A DNA stretch of 64,000 nt, from the NCBI GenBank assembly GCA_036562565.1, contig DATCJY010000045.1, positions 1 to 64,000 of the forward strand, written 5' to 3'. Both the position numbers and the translations under genes were made by a program. How positions within the stretch are numbered: position 1 is the first letter of the stretch; each line of letters begins with the position of its first letter. The stretch is from DATCJY01 sp036562565. Its GTDB lineage: Bacteria > Bacteroidota > Bacteroidia > Flavobacteriales_D > Sanyastnellaceae. Below the pieces are notes generated by a model. That model searched no databases. It was not told the DNA's origin and was given only the letters and a program-made list of their open reading frames with translations. Positions 25,942 to 33,903 of this stretch are shown here, in pieces.

Positions 25942-26919
25942 ATGAATTATACCTCCCCTTTTTATTACCTTAAAAACATTGCGAAAATGATGGGGATAAT
26001 CATCATTGCCTGTACGACCGCCCTATTGCATAGTTGTGACCCGAGCCACTCACATAACCAACACGCACATGTGCATGACTACGCCTGTCCCATGCACCCT
26101 GAGGTGGATGGACATCCCGGTGATAAGTGTTCCAAATGCGGAATGACACTGGAGAAATTAAAAGAAGTTGATGATACCCAGTACCGAATGGACCTCAAAG
26201 CAGATGCGCCAATCATCGAAGCCGGCAAAGAAGTTTCATTGATTTTAAAACCTATCAATCTAAGCAATGAATCCGCACTGGTACCACTCAACAGCATACA
26301 CGAAAAGAAAATTCATCTTGTGATTGTGAGTGAAGACTTATCACAATTCATGCATGTACATCCGGCATATACCGCTGATGGCGACTATGAGGTAAATGTT
26401 ACATTTCCTATCGGGGGCAGATATCTTCTTTATGCAGATTATCAACCGGCCGGTGCTTCACATCAACTCGAAAAGCAAACTTTGGAAGTAAGTGGAGCAG
26501 GTATGGTAGCTACTAAATACACCAGCTCAAAGCTCAGCAGCAGCGATGCAGGTGTGAGCCTTACACTGCGCACACCAACCGGCAATTTCAAAACCAACCA
26601 GATGATGCATATTGATGGTGTATTGACCATTGACGGTATGCCTCTGGATGCATCGAAGTTGGATAATTACCTACAATCCAAAGCATACGGCATCATCATC
26701 CACACAGAAGACAAAAGCTATAACCACGTACACGGTGAACTCAACGGCAACTTATTGCACATGCACACCAAGCTAAGCAAGCCGGGATTGTATCGGGCGT
26801 GGATTCAGTTCATGTACAAAGGTCAATTGCACACAACAGATTTTGTGATTGATGCTATTCCCGGCAATGGCACCGATGAAGCCCATCACCATCACGATGG
26901 ACATGACCACCACCATTAA
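25942..26919 (+). CDS. Metal-binding lipoprotein with heavy-metal-binding domain and His-rich tail
   Basis: A 325-residue lipoprotein (lipobox ALLHSC, Cys32). A His-rich stretch is followed by DYACPMHPEV and GDKCSKCGMTLEK, the short heavy-metal-binding domain often found in CusB-type adaptors. The rest is two beta-sandwich regions with many His and Met (HVHPAYTADGDYEV, NHVHGELNGNLLHMHTKL), and it ends AHHHHDGHDHHH. It sits 10 bases after the adaptor and 39 before the pump, so it is probably a periplasmic metal donor or buffer for the pump, replacing the CusF function. This role is inferred; no experimental homologue is claimed. Confidence 0.85.
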   Translation: MNYTSPFYYLKNIAKMMGIIIIACTTALLHSCDPSHSHNQHAHVHDYACPMHPEVDGHPGDKCSKCGMTLEKLKEVDDTQYRMDLKADAPIIEAGKEVSLILKPINLSNESALVPLNSIHEKKIHLVIVSEDLSQFMHVHPAYTADGDYEVNVTFPIGGRYLLYADYQPAGASHQLEKQTLEVSGAGMVATKYTSSKLSSSDAGVSLTLRTPTGNFKTNQMMHIDGVLTIDGMPLDASKLDNYLQSKAYGIIIHTEDKSYNHVHGELNGNLLHMHTKLSKPGLYRAWIQFMYKGQLHTTDFVIDAIPGNGTDEAHHHHDGHDHHH

Positions 26920-26958
26920 TTAAGATTCCTTTTTTTTCACCAATAAACGAATAGTCCG

Positions 26959-29900
26959 ATGCTCAATCGCCTGATACGCTCCTCACTTGAAAACCGCTTG
27001 TTTGTAGTGGCAGCAGCTGCTTTGGTGTTGGTTTATGGCACCATTGTTATCACGCATTTGCCGGTGGATGTGTTGCCCGATTTGAACCGACCACGTGTCA
27101 CCATTTTTCTGGAAGCCAATGCCATGGCACCTGAAGAAATCGAAACGCAAGTGGTGCTTCCTGTGGAATTGGCACTTAACGGCAGTACGGGCGTTGAAGT
27201 CGTGCGCAGTTCCAGTACCATTGGCATCGGGATGGTGTTCGTGGAATTTGATTGGGACATGGACTTATTCAAAGCCCGACAAATTGTTGCAGAGCGCTTG
27301 CAAACCGTGAAACTGCCTGATGGCATTACACCGGTGATGGGACCGGTTTCATCTATCATGGGGCAAATCATGTACATCGGTCTCAGTGCAGACACGACAA
27401 GCCCTATGGAGTTGCGAACGCTTGCCGAATTCGTAGTGCGTAGACAAATCATGAGCATCAAAGGAGTATCACAAGTGATACCCATGGGAGGCGAACGCAT
27501 GCAATATCAAGTATTGGTATCTACCCAACGCCTGCTTCAATTTCAAGTAAGCATTGATGATTTGGATGCAGCCTTGCAACAAACCAATGCCAATTCCACC
27601 GGAGGATTCTTTGATAGATACGGCAGCGAAGTGTTGATACGAACCATTGGCAGAGCCAAGAGCAAAGAAGACCTAGAGAATACTGTCATCACCAATCGAG
27701 AAGGGATGCCAGTATTGCTCAAGCAAGTTGCCGAAGTAAAAGAAGGCGGTGCAGTGAAACGCGGTGATGCGGGAATCAACGGAAAGCCGGCTGTGATTCT
27801 CACAGTAGAAAAGCAACCCGGAGTAAATACCGTGGAGCTCACCAATGAAATTGTGCGTGTATGCAATAACCTTAAAGCTTCCCTGCCACCGGATGTAACT
27901 ATCCATCCCGAAATCTTTCAGCAGAAAAATTTTATTACCAATGCAATTGACAATGTGAAGCACGCCCTGCGCGATGGATTCATCCTTGTCATCCTCATTC
28001 TGTTCTTGTTCTTGCTTAATTTCAGAACCACCATCATCACGCTTACTGCGATACCGCTTTCGATTCTGATTACGGCACTAGTTTTTAAACTGTTTGGAAT
28101 CTCCATCAATACATTGACGCTTGGAGGTCTTGCTATTGCAATTGGCGAACTCGTTGATGATGCAATTGTAGATGTTGAAAATGTCTTTAGACGACTCAAA
28201 GAGAATGCTCAAAAATTGCGCTCAAGCGATGCGGCTGTTAGGGCACAAGCCAAACCTATGATGCGCGTTATCTATGAAGCAAGCAGCGAAGTACGCAACT
28301 CGATTGTGTATGCCACTATCATCGTTGTATTGGTCTTCATTCCATTGTTCTACTTACAAGGTATTGAAGGACGCATCTTTATTCCGCTTGGACTAGCATA
28401 CATCACTAGCATCATTGCTTCGCTCGTTGTATCACTTACGGTAACGCCTGCATTGTGCAGCTATCTGCTCACCAAAATCAAAACAGACGAGAAACATCAA
28501 GACTCCGCAGTTGTGCGCTTCTTGAAACAACAAGACTTGAAACTATTGGAACGCGCGCTTGACAAACCAAAGCTCGTGCTTGTATCGGCCGGACTACTTA
28601 TCATTGGTGCTTTGGCTGTTGTTCCATTCTTCGGTAGCGAATTCCTTCCACCCTTCAATGAAGGTTCGTTTACAATTAATGTAGCTGCTCCTCCAGGCAC
28701 ATCACTTGAAGAGAGCAACCGCATGGGCACCTTGGCAGAGAAGCTTATAATGCAAGTTCCTGAAGTGGCTAACGTGAGTCGTAGAACGGGTAGAGCTGAA
28801 CTGGACGAACATGTTGAACCCGTGAGCAATTCGGAAATTGAAGTCGCCCTCAAGGATGAAACCAACCGATCTCGCGATGAAATCATTGCCGACATTCGTT
28901 CTAAGCTCAAAGTGATTAAAGGTGCCAGCGTCAGTGTGGGCCAACCAATCTCGCATCGCATTGAACACCTGATGACAGGAGTTAGAGCACAAGTTGCAGT
29001 CAAACTCTTCGGCAACAACTTGCAAGTACTGCGCAGCACCGCACAAGAGATTGCATCTGCCATAGAAGAGGTAGAAGGTGCAGTGGACATCCAAGTAGAA
29101 CGCCAGACAATGGTCCCGCAATTGCTCATTAAGGTAAATCGTGAATCGCTGATTCGCTATGGAATTCAAGCCGGACAAGTAGCACATGATCTAGAAGTGT
29201 TTTACAACGGAAAAGTGGTAGGACAAATACTTGATGGCGATCGCTCGTTTGACATCCTGCTTCGCACCAATGACAACGAACGCAACAACATCGAAAGCAT
29301 TCGCAAGACACTCATAGACACTCCAACCGGTGATTTGATTCCATTGGAACAAATAGCAACCATTGAATATACTCCGGCTATCAACAATATCACCCATGAG
29401 AATGCACAACGAAAGATTACAGTTAGTTGCAATGTCCAAGGGGCAGATTTATCCAGCACTGTTGAAGCCATTAAGAAGAACATTCATCAAAAAGTGAAAC
29501 TGCCGGAAGGATACTATATCCGATACGATGGCCAGTACGAAACACAACAAGCATCTTCACAACGCATTTTTTGGTTATCGCTTGCATCGCTTGTTGGCAT
29601 CTTCATCGTATTGTTCTCTCATTTCCATTCGTGGAGAATTGTATTGCAAATCATGCTCAACATCCCACTGGCACTAGTAGGTAGCGTGATTGCCGTGATG
29701 CTCACTGGCGGAGTATTCTCCGTTGCCACACTAGTAGGCTTCATCACTCTTACCGGTATTGCATCGCGCAATGGTATCATGATGATATCGCATTACATCC
29801 ACCTCATCGAACAGGAAGGAGAAGAGTTTAATCGTAAGATGATTTTGCGCGGTTCCCTGGAACGGTTGGTACCTGTATTGATGACCGCACTTGTAGCGGC

Positions 29901-30126
29901 ACTTGCTCTTATTCCGCTCACGCTCGATCCACAAGCCGCAGGCAAGGAAATCCTATATCCTGTTGCCATTGTGATTTTGGGAGGTCTTGTGTCTTCCACT
30001 CTTTTGGACATTGTAGTGACTCCTGTTGTGTTTTCCCTATTTGGGAAGCAGGCTTTGGAAGATTATTTCAAGAAGAAAAAGACAGCCAAAATTTTGTCCA
30101 TGGATTCATCTTTTGCCGGAATATAG
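26959..30126 (+). CDS. cusA: Heavy-metal RND efflux pump, CusA-like
   Basis: Inner-membrane proton-driven pump of 1055 residues, normal for the HME-RND family. The N-terminal helix is followed by PVDVLPDLNRPRVTI. Two large periplasmic loops and twelve membrane helices are predicted. The helix 4 motif AIGELVDDAIVDVEN resembles the CusA form (copper/silver) more than the CzcA form, which carries DFGxxVD. GSEFLPPFNEGSF and FSHFHSWRIVLQIMLNIPLA are also typical. With the TolC-like and CusB-like proteins it would expel Cu(I), Ag(I) or related ions from the periplasm. The methionine ladder that decides Cu/Ag selectivity was not traced, so metal identity stays an inference. Confidence 0.92.
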   Translation: MLNRLIRSSLENRLFVVAAAALVLVYGTIVITHLPVDVLPDLNRPRVTIFLEANAMAPEEIETQVVLPVELALNGSTGVEVVRSSSTIGIGMVFVEFDWDMDLFKARQIVAERLQTVKLPDGITPVMGPVSSIMGQIMYIGLSADTTSPMELRTLAEFVVRRQIMSIKGVSQVIPMGGERMQYQVLVSTQRLLQFQVSIDDLDAALQQTNANSTGGFFDRYGSEVLIRTIGRAKSKEDLENTVITNREGMPVLLKQVAEVKEGGAVKRGDAGINGKPAVILTVEKQPGVNTVELTNEIVRVCNNLKASLPPDVTIHPEIFQQKNFITNAIDNVKHALRDGFILVILILFLFLLNFRTTIITLTAIPLSILITALVFKLFGISINTLTLGGLAIAIGELVDDAIVDVENVFRRLKENAQKLRSSDAAVRAQAKPMMRVIYEASSEVRNSIVYATIIVVLVFIPLFYLQGIEGRIFIPLGLAYITSIIASLVVSLTVTPALCSYLLTKIKTDEKHQDSAVVRFLKQQDLKLLERALDKPKLVLVSAGLLIIGALAVVPFFGSEFLPPFNEGSFTINVAAPPGTSLEESNRMGTLAEKLIMQVPEVANVSRRTGRAELDEHVEPVSNSEIEVALKDETNRSRDEIIADIRSKLKVIKGASVSVGQPISHRIEHLMTGVRAQVAVKLFGNNLQVLRSTAQEIASAIEEVEGAVDIQVERQTMVPQLLIKVNRESLIRYGIQAGQVAHDLEVFYNGKVVGQILDGDRSFDILLRTNDNERNNIESIRKTLIDTPTGDLIPLEQIATIEYTPAINNITHENAQRKITVSCNVQGADLSSTVEAIKKNIHQKVKLPEGYYIRYDGQYETQQASSQRIFWLSLASLVGIFIVLFSHFHSWRIVLQIMLNIPLALVGSVIAVMLTGGVFSVATLVGFITLTGIASRNGIMMISHYIHLIEQEGEEFNRKMILRGSLERLVPVLMTALVAALALIPLTLDPQAAGKEILYPVAIVILGGLVSSTLLDIVVTPVVFSLFGKQALEDYFKKKKTAKILSMDSSFAGI

Positions 30127-30196
30127 AACCTCAATTTTGTCATTTTTTAAGCTCACAAAGCAACAGGAAAAACGAAGAATTGAGTTGTACATGCGA

Positions 30197-30204
30197 TAGT
30201 TTTG
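30197..30204 (+). promoter_or_regulatory. Predicted -7 promoter box before the ferredoxin-like gene
   Basis: TAGTTTTG (TAnnTTTG), 36 bases before the ATG at 30241 and after the cusA stop. It sets this gene apart from the metal operon. Confidence 0.5.
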
Positions 30205-30240
30205 CCTCCCGTATTTATCCCAAATACTCAACCTCAACCC

Positions 30241-30441
30241 ATGACGAAGCATTACAAGAAAGAAGACATCACCGTGGTTTGGAAACCGGAGCTTTGCATC
30301 CACTCCGGTATTTGTGCACGTGGATTGGCAAGTGTTTTCAAACCAAAAGAGAAGCCATGGGTTCAAACCGAAGGTGCTTCTAAAGAGGAGATTGTCCGAC
30401 AAGTCTTGAAATGTCCGAGTAAGGCATTGAGTATTTTGTAG
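30241..30441 (+). CDS. Small divergent 4Fe-4S (YjdI-like) protein
   Basis: A 66-residue protein with CIHSGICARGL and a later KCPSKAL, the cysteine spacing of the divergent mono-cluster ferredoxin domain Fer4_19 (E. coli YjdI). These are cytoplasmic and of unknown function; they are often found beside an acetyltransferase or CDGSH protein, which is absent here. I start at ATG 30241. A TTG at 30202 in the same frame overlaps the predicted promoter box. The MFS gene follows 38 bases later. Only four cysteines are visible, one of them (C29 in GIC) within the first motif. Confidence 0.82.
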   Translation: MTKHYKKEDITVVWKPELCIHSGICARGLASVFKPKEKPWVQTEGASKEEIVRQVLKCPSKALSIL

Positions 30442-30479
30442 CAAGAACCCCCAGCGAAGTTTAAAGTTTCGCCTCACAC

Positions 30480-31787
30480 ATGCAACTAAGAAACGAACGT
30501 ATCCTGCTGTTCACGTTAGCAGCTATTCAATTCACCAATATCGTGGACTTCATGATTATGATGCCCATGGGTGACATCCTACAGAAAAAACTTGAGATTA
30601 CTCCGGCACAATATGGCTTCCTTGTTTCTTCTTATGGAATCGCTGCGTTCGTAACGGCATTTCTAGGCGTGTTCTACTTGGACCGAGTGGATAGAAAGAA
30701 AGCACTTCTATTTGCTTATGCCGGTTTCATCATTGGTACCATGAGCAGTGCCATCTTACCCAACACCGATAACCAACCATTGAATTACTATCTCTTTATT
30801 TTCACTCGTGTGATTACCGGGCTCACGGGCGGTCTGATGGGCGGGCAAGTATTGGCCATCATAGGTGATGTAATCCCATTAGAGCGCAGAGGCCGTGCGA
30901 TGGGTGTTATCACCATTGCCTTCTCACTCGCATCCATTCTAGGCATGCCGGTGGCCCTCACGATGGTGGATATGTTTGATAACAACTGGCATGTGCCTTT
31001 CATTGGTGTATCGCTGTTGTCTGTGCCATTTTTATTCCTCGCCTTCAAATTCATACCGAGCATTACAGCACATATCCGACCCAAATCCGAACGCTTTGAC
31101 AAGTTTGAAACCATCCGACTTGCATTTACCAACAGAGAACAACGCAGCGCTTTGCTCTTTACCGTATTGCTCGTTCTTGGTCAGTTCACCGTAATATCCT
31201 TTTTAACTCCCTATTACATCAACAACGTTGGACTCGCACAAACGGACATCAAATGGATTTATCTCGTTGGTGGAGCAAGCACCGTTCTTACCGGACGCAT
31301 CATCGGACGTTGGGTGGATACTTACGGACGTTTCCGCATGTTTACGATTGCTGCTTGGTGTTCCATGGCCTGCATCTTTTGTGTAACACATCTGCCTCCT
31401 GTGTCGCTAGGAGTAGTGCTGATCTTCGCGGGGCTGTTCTTCGTGTTTGTCTCAGGCCGTATGATTCCTGCCAACACAATCACAACTACTGTAGTAAGCC
31501 CTCAGCACCGCGGTGGATTCATGAGTCTCAACTCGGCTATGATGTCACTTGGAAGCGGCAGCTCCAGCATTATTGCTGGCCTTATTGTATCACAACCTGC
31601 AGAACACGCACCTTTGGAACATTATGATGTTGTAGGCTATGTAGCCATTGGCAGCACATTGCTTGCCTTGTTGGTTGTGCGATTGCTGAAACGATTGAGT
31701 GAAGAGAAAGTAGCGGAAGCAGCGAAGATTGTTAAAAATGCGGCCACGCATCTCGTACCACAAAACCCCGAGAAACTTCCACAGTAA
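30480..31787 (+). CDS. MFS transporter, DHA1-like
   Basis: A 435-residue major-facilitator protein with twelve predicted helices. The loop 2-3 signature is YLDRVDRKKALLFAY, a variant of GxxxDRxGRR. TRVITGLTGGLMGGQVLAIIGD in helices 4-5 and LERRGRAMG before helix 6 are also typical, and GRIIGRWVDTYGRFRMF is the duplicate motif in the second half. The family exports drugs or sugars by proton antiport; the substrate here is unknown. The 3' end overlaps the convergent DUF1853 gene by 56 bases and there is no terminator between them. The cytoplasmic C-terminal tail is basic and unremarkable. Confidence 0.88.
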   Translation: MQLRNERILLFTLAAIQFTNIVDFMIMMPMGDILQKKLEITPAQYGFLVSSYGIAAFVTAFLGVFYLDRVDRKKALLFAYAGFIIGTMSSAILPNTDNQPLNYYLFIFTRVITGLTGGLMGGQVLAIIGDVIPLERRGRAMGVITIAFSLASILGMPVALTMVDMFDNNWHVPFIGVSLLSVPFLFLAFKFIPSITAHIRPKSERFDKFETIRLAFTNREQRSALLFTVLLVLGQFTVISFLTPYYINNVGLAQTDIKWIYLVGGASTVLTGRIIGRWVDTYGRFRMFTIAAWCSMACIFCVTHLPPVSLGVVLIFAGLFFVFVSGRMIPANTITTTVVSPQHRGGFMSLNSAMMSLGSGSSSIIAGLIVSQPAEHAPLEHYDVVGYVAIGSTLLALLVVRLLKRLSEEKVAEAAKIVKNAATHLVPQNPEKLPQ

Positions 31788-32661
31788 GTCCATCGCGTTC
31801 TTCCACCTGTATAATCATCGGTGCTTTGGCATGCCTGCGAATAAACTGACGGCAGGCATCAATCATTTCACTACCGGAAAATACATCTTGCTCCTCATGC
31901 GATTGATACGTACCAATCCATCGCTGCTTGGGCAACAACATCCATTGGGCATAATCGCCCTTGAAGAGCGGTAATTCATGTTCATAGATATACCATCCAC
32001 CGTTATAATGCGGATGTGCGTGCTTAGGCGGAACAGCTCCCTCCAATCTGCTGTAATGATGAAAGAAGTAGCCCTTCATAAAGAGATAAGAACGGGGCAT
32101 CTCTAACTCATGCGCTTTAAGAAAAGCTCTGCCTTCTTTTCGCTCAAATGCGCGCAACTGACGCTGTGATTTCTTGAGCTTATTATCCAACGAGTCATGA
32201 CCATTGGGACCAATCCAGTTATCCCAATGTGATGACTTTTGATAACCGATATAATACTTGCACGCACTCTCGATGTGCATAAGCTCATTGGTCTCTACAT
32301 CGCGTATGATGAAATCAATTTCTCCCGATGTGTTTTTGGCGTCATCGTGCAATACCACATTGCGATGCAACAACTCAAAAACAGGACTATGAGAAAACCA
32401 GAAGGCGAGCAGACTCTCAAACTTTTTGCCTAACAATTTTAGCCCCTCCGCATTCAGAAAATCCAATAATGCAGATGGATTATCATCCAAATCACGAAGC
32501 CATAAGTTATGGGCCTCCAACTGGCTAAGGCACCACTCCTCTCCTACCATTTGCAGGTCGGAATAGGAATCGTCATTGCTCATGAGTGGAGCCGAGGCAA
32601 TGGCCCAGGCCAAATCTGCAACTTCGGGATTGCGAAATGAAAAATCTCCAGCTTTCAACAT
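31732..32661 (-). CDS. DUF1853 family protein (PD-(D/E)xK nuclease-like)
   Basis: A 309-residue cytoplasmic protein. The block SGEIDFIIRDVETNEL then HIESACKYYIG has the E...D...ExK-like order of the PD-(D/E)xK fold, and FESLLAFWFSHSPVFELLHRNV precedes it; these are features of the DUF1853 family. Function is unknown. The C-terminal half has RKEGRAFLKAHEL and PRSYLFMKGYFF. It converges on the MFS gene and overlaps its last 56 bases on the opposite strand. A TAGCTTGG box, close to the -7 consensus, ends 7 bases before the ATG. Confidence 0.8.
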   Translation of the reverse strand: MLKAGDFSFRNPEVADLAWAIASAPLMSNDDSYSDLQMVGEEWCLSQLEAHNLWLRDLDDNPSALLDFLNAEGLKLLGKKFESLLAFWFSHSPVFELLHRNVVLHDDAKNTSGEIDFIIRDVETNELMHIESACKYYIGYQKSSHWDNWIGPNGHDSLDNKLKKSQRQLRAFERKEGRAFLKAHELEMPRSYLFMKGYFFHHYSRLEGAVPPKHAHPHYNGGWYIYEHELPLFKGDYAQWMLLPKQRWIGTYQSHEEQDVFSGSEMIDACRQFIRRHAKAPMIIQVEERDGLTVEVSRGFVVRDAWPHF

Positions 32662-32668
32662 TGTGCGA

Positions 32669-32676
32669 CCAAGCTA
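32669..32676 (-). promoter_or_regulatory. Possible -7 box of the DUF1853 gene
   Basis: Minus strand TAGCTTGG, one base off TAnnTTTG, seven bases before the ATG. It fits the short-leader pattern seen at 18640 and 22518. Confidence 0.35.
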
Positions 32677-32710
32677 CAACACCCCGACAACAAAACGGAC
32701 AAAAACCAAA

Positions 32711-32734
32711 AAGGCCACTCCGTTGAGTAGCCTT
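32711..32734 (-). terminator. Minus-strand intrinsic terminator with no obvious gene upstream
   Basis: Stem AAGGCCACTC/GAGTAGCCTT (one mismatch, a wobble on one strand) with loop CGTT, then TTTTTGGTTTTT on the minus strand. The only candidate it could end is the doubtful small frame at 32764-32988, or an RNA. Confidence 0.55.
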
Positions 32735-32763
32735 CATGGAATAAATGAAAACAATTAAACTAT

Positions 32764-32988
32764 CTAATATCTCTCTACATGAGAACTTACATGGTTTTTA
32801 ACGTGAGCAGCAATCCCAAAGGTTTCATTTTTGGAAATTATTTTTCGAACTGATTGAATAACAGGGAGAAAATTTTCAAAAAAGAGCCCCCCCGGGGTGC
32901 CCCACCTGTATAACCTCAAAGCACTGGTAGGTGGCAGTCCGGGAGTTTTCAGCTTAGCTTGGTTGAAGATTTTAGGCATTAGGTTCAC
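32764..32988 (-). CDS. Doubtful small ORF over a structured GC-rich element
   Basis: A 74-residue open frame on the minus strand whose stop is 30 bases from a minus-strand terminator, as expected for a real gene end. Against it, the middle (PPTSALRLYRWGTPGG) is encoded by the GC-rich hairpin at 32878-32945, and such peptides are often false translations of structured RNA or repeats. The tail (SKNETFGIAAHVKNHVSS) is unremarkable. I recognise no family. An RNA gene here is at least as likely as a protein. Confidence 0.2.
   Translation of the reverse strand: MNLMPKIFNQAKLKTPGLPPTSALRLYRWGTPGGLFFENFLPVIQSVRKIISKNETFGIAAHVKNHVSSHVERY
32878..32945 (-). ncRNA. GC-rich structured element, candidate 3' end of a minus-strand RNA
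   Basis: The minus-strand transcript would fold CTCCCGG with CCGGGGG (one G-U), then TGCC/GGCA and ACCT/AGGT, and end in a run of six T. One pair is possible only as G-U on the minus strand, which favours that sense. This stretch is far richer in G and C than its surroundings (seven C in a row at 32887). The rest of the 488-base gap from 32662 to 33149 shows only the terminator at 32711, the doubtful small ORF and the sdhC promoter. Confidence 0.4.
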
Positions 32989-33101
32989 AATGAAACGTCA
33001 TCCCTACCGGCCTGCACCTACGGTCTTTACCCTTTTTATCTGTTTTATCTGTAAACAGTCTAAATCCATTTTGAAGAGAACAGTTTTTCTGAAGGCGGTT
33101 A

Positions 33102-33109
33102 TAAATTCG
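33102..33109 (+). promoter_or_regulatory. Predicted -7 promoter box of sdhCAB
   Basis: TAAATTCG, the TAnnTTCG variant also seen before the M3 peptidase and recG, 40 bases before the sdhC ATG. Confidence 0.45.
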
Positions 33110-33149
33110 CGCCATTAATCAAAAATTTTCGAAATCCAATCATAGCATT

Positions 33150-33842
33150 ATGGCTAAAGGTCTTTTTGGAAGCTCGCTTGTAAAGAAGTTTTGGATGGCT
33201 CTTACAGGTATTTTTCTTATCTCATTCCTACTTGTTCACTGTGCTGTAAACGCGGCTATCTTCGTTAACGATGGCGGTGTAACATTTAACAAGTTTGCCC
33301 ACTTCATGGGAACCAACATCCTTGTCCGCACCATGGAGATTGTGCTCTTCTTGGGGTTGATTCTTCACATTGTGGACGGATTGATGCTCTATTTCCAAAA
33401 CAGAAAAGCTCGCCCTGTTAAATACGTGTACGAAAAACCAAACGCCAGCAGTAAATGGTACTCTCGCAGCATGGCGTTGCTCGGTACACTTATCTTGTTG
33501 TTCTTGATTGTACACCTTTATCACTTCTGGTTGAGAACCCGTATTACCGGTCTTACCATTGAGCATACACATCTCTATTATGATGGCAAGAAATACGAAG
33601 ACCTCTATGGTGAAATGAAATTCGTATTCTCTCACCTATGGGTTGTGATTGTATATGTATTGGGTTGCTTCTCTTTGTTCTGGCACTTGTTGCACGGCTT
33701 CAAGAGCGCTTTCCAATCCTTGGGATTGAACTACAGCAAATATTCTCCGGCTATCGCTTTTGCAGGTGATGCATTCAGTGTGGTGATACCAACCATATTT
33801 GCTGCAATGCCTATTGCAATGTATTGCGGATGGGTTGCATAA
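33150..33842 (+). CDS. sdhC: Succinate dehydrogenase/fumarate reductase cytochrome b558 subunit
   Basis: Membrane anchor and haem subunit of complex II. It has 230 residues and five predicted membrane helices. Histidines that could bind the two haems are in helices: LVHCAVN, LGLILHIVDG, LIVHLYHFW, SHLWVVIVYV and LFWHLLHGFKSAFQ. The last of these is typical of the single-subunit b558 (diheme) form, so no sdhD is needed. It opens the sdhCAB operon, followed 61 bases later by sdhA. It passes electrons between the flavoprotein/Fe-S pair and the (mena)quinone pool. Confidence 0.95.
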   Translation: MAKGLFGSSLVKKFWMALTGIFLISFLLVHCAVNAAIFVNDGGVTFNKFAHFMGTNILVRTMEIVLFLGLILHIVDGLMLYFQNRKARPVKYVYEKPNASSKWYSRSMALLGTLILLFLIVHLYHFWLRTRITGLTIEHTHLYYDGKKYEDLYGEMKFVFSHLWVVIVYVLGCFSLFWHLLHGFKSAFQSLGLNYSKYSPAIAFAGDAFSVVIPTIFAAMPIAMYCGWVA

Positions 33843-33903
33843 TCTAAACAAACAATATCCGCTCAATTAATTATCGTCAATTATAAAGTCACAAGTCAGA
33901 CCC

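Noticed and set aside
28497..29187. Two antisense frames in cusA
   Set aside because: Both lie within the conserved pump sequence and have low-complexity Ser/Thr-rich translations.
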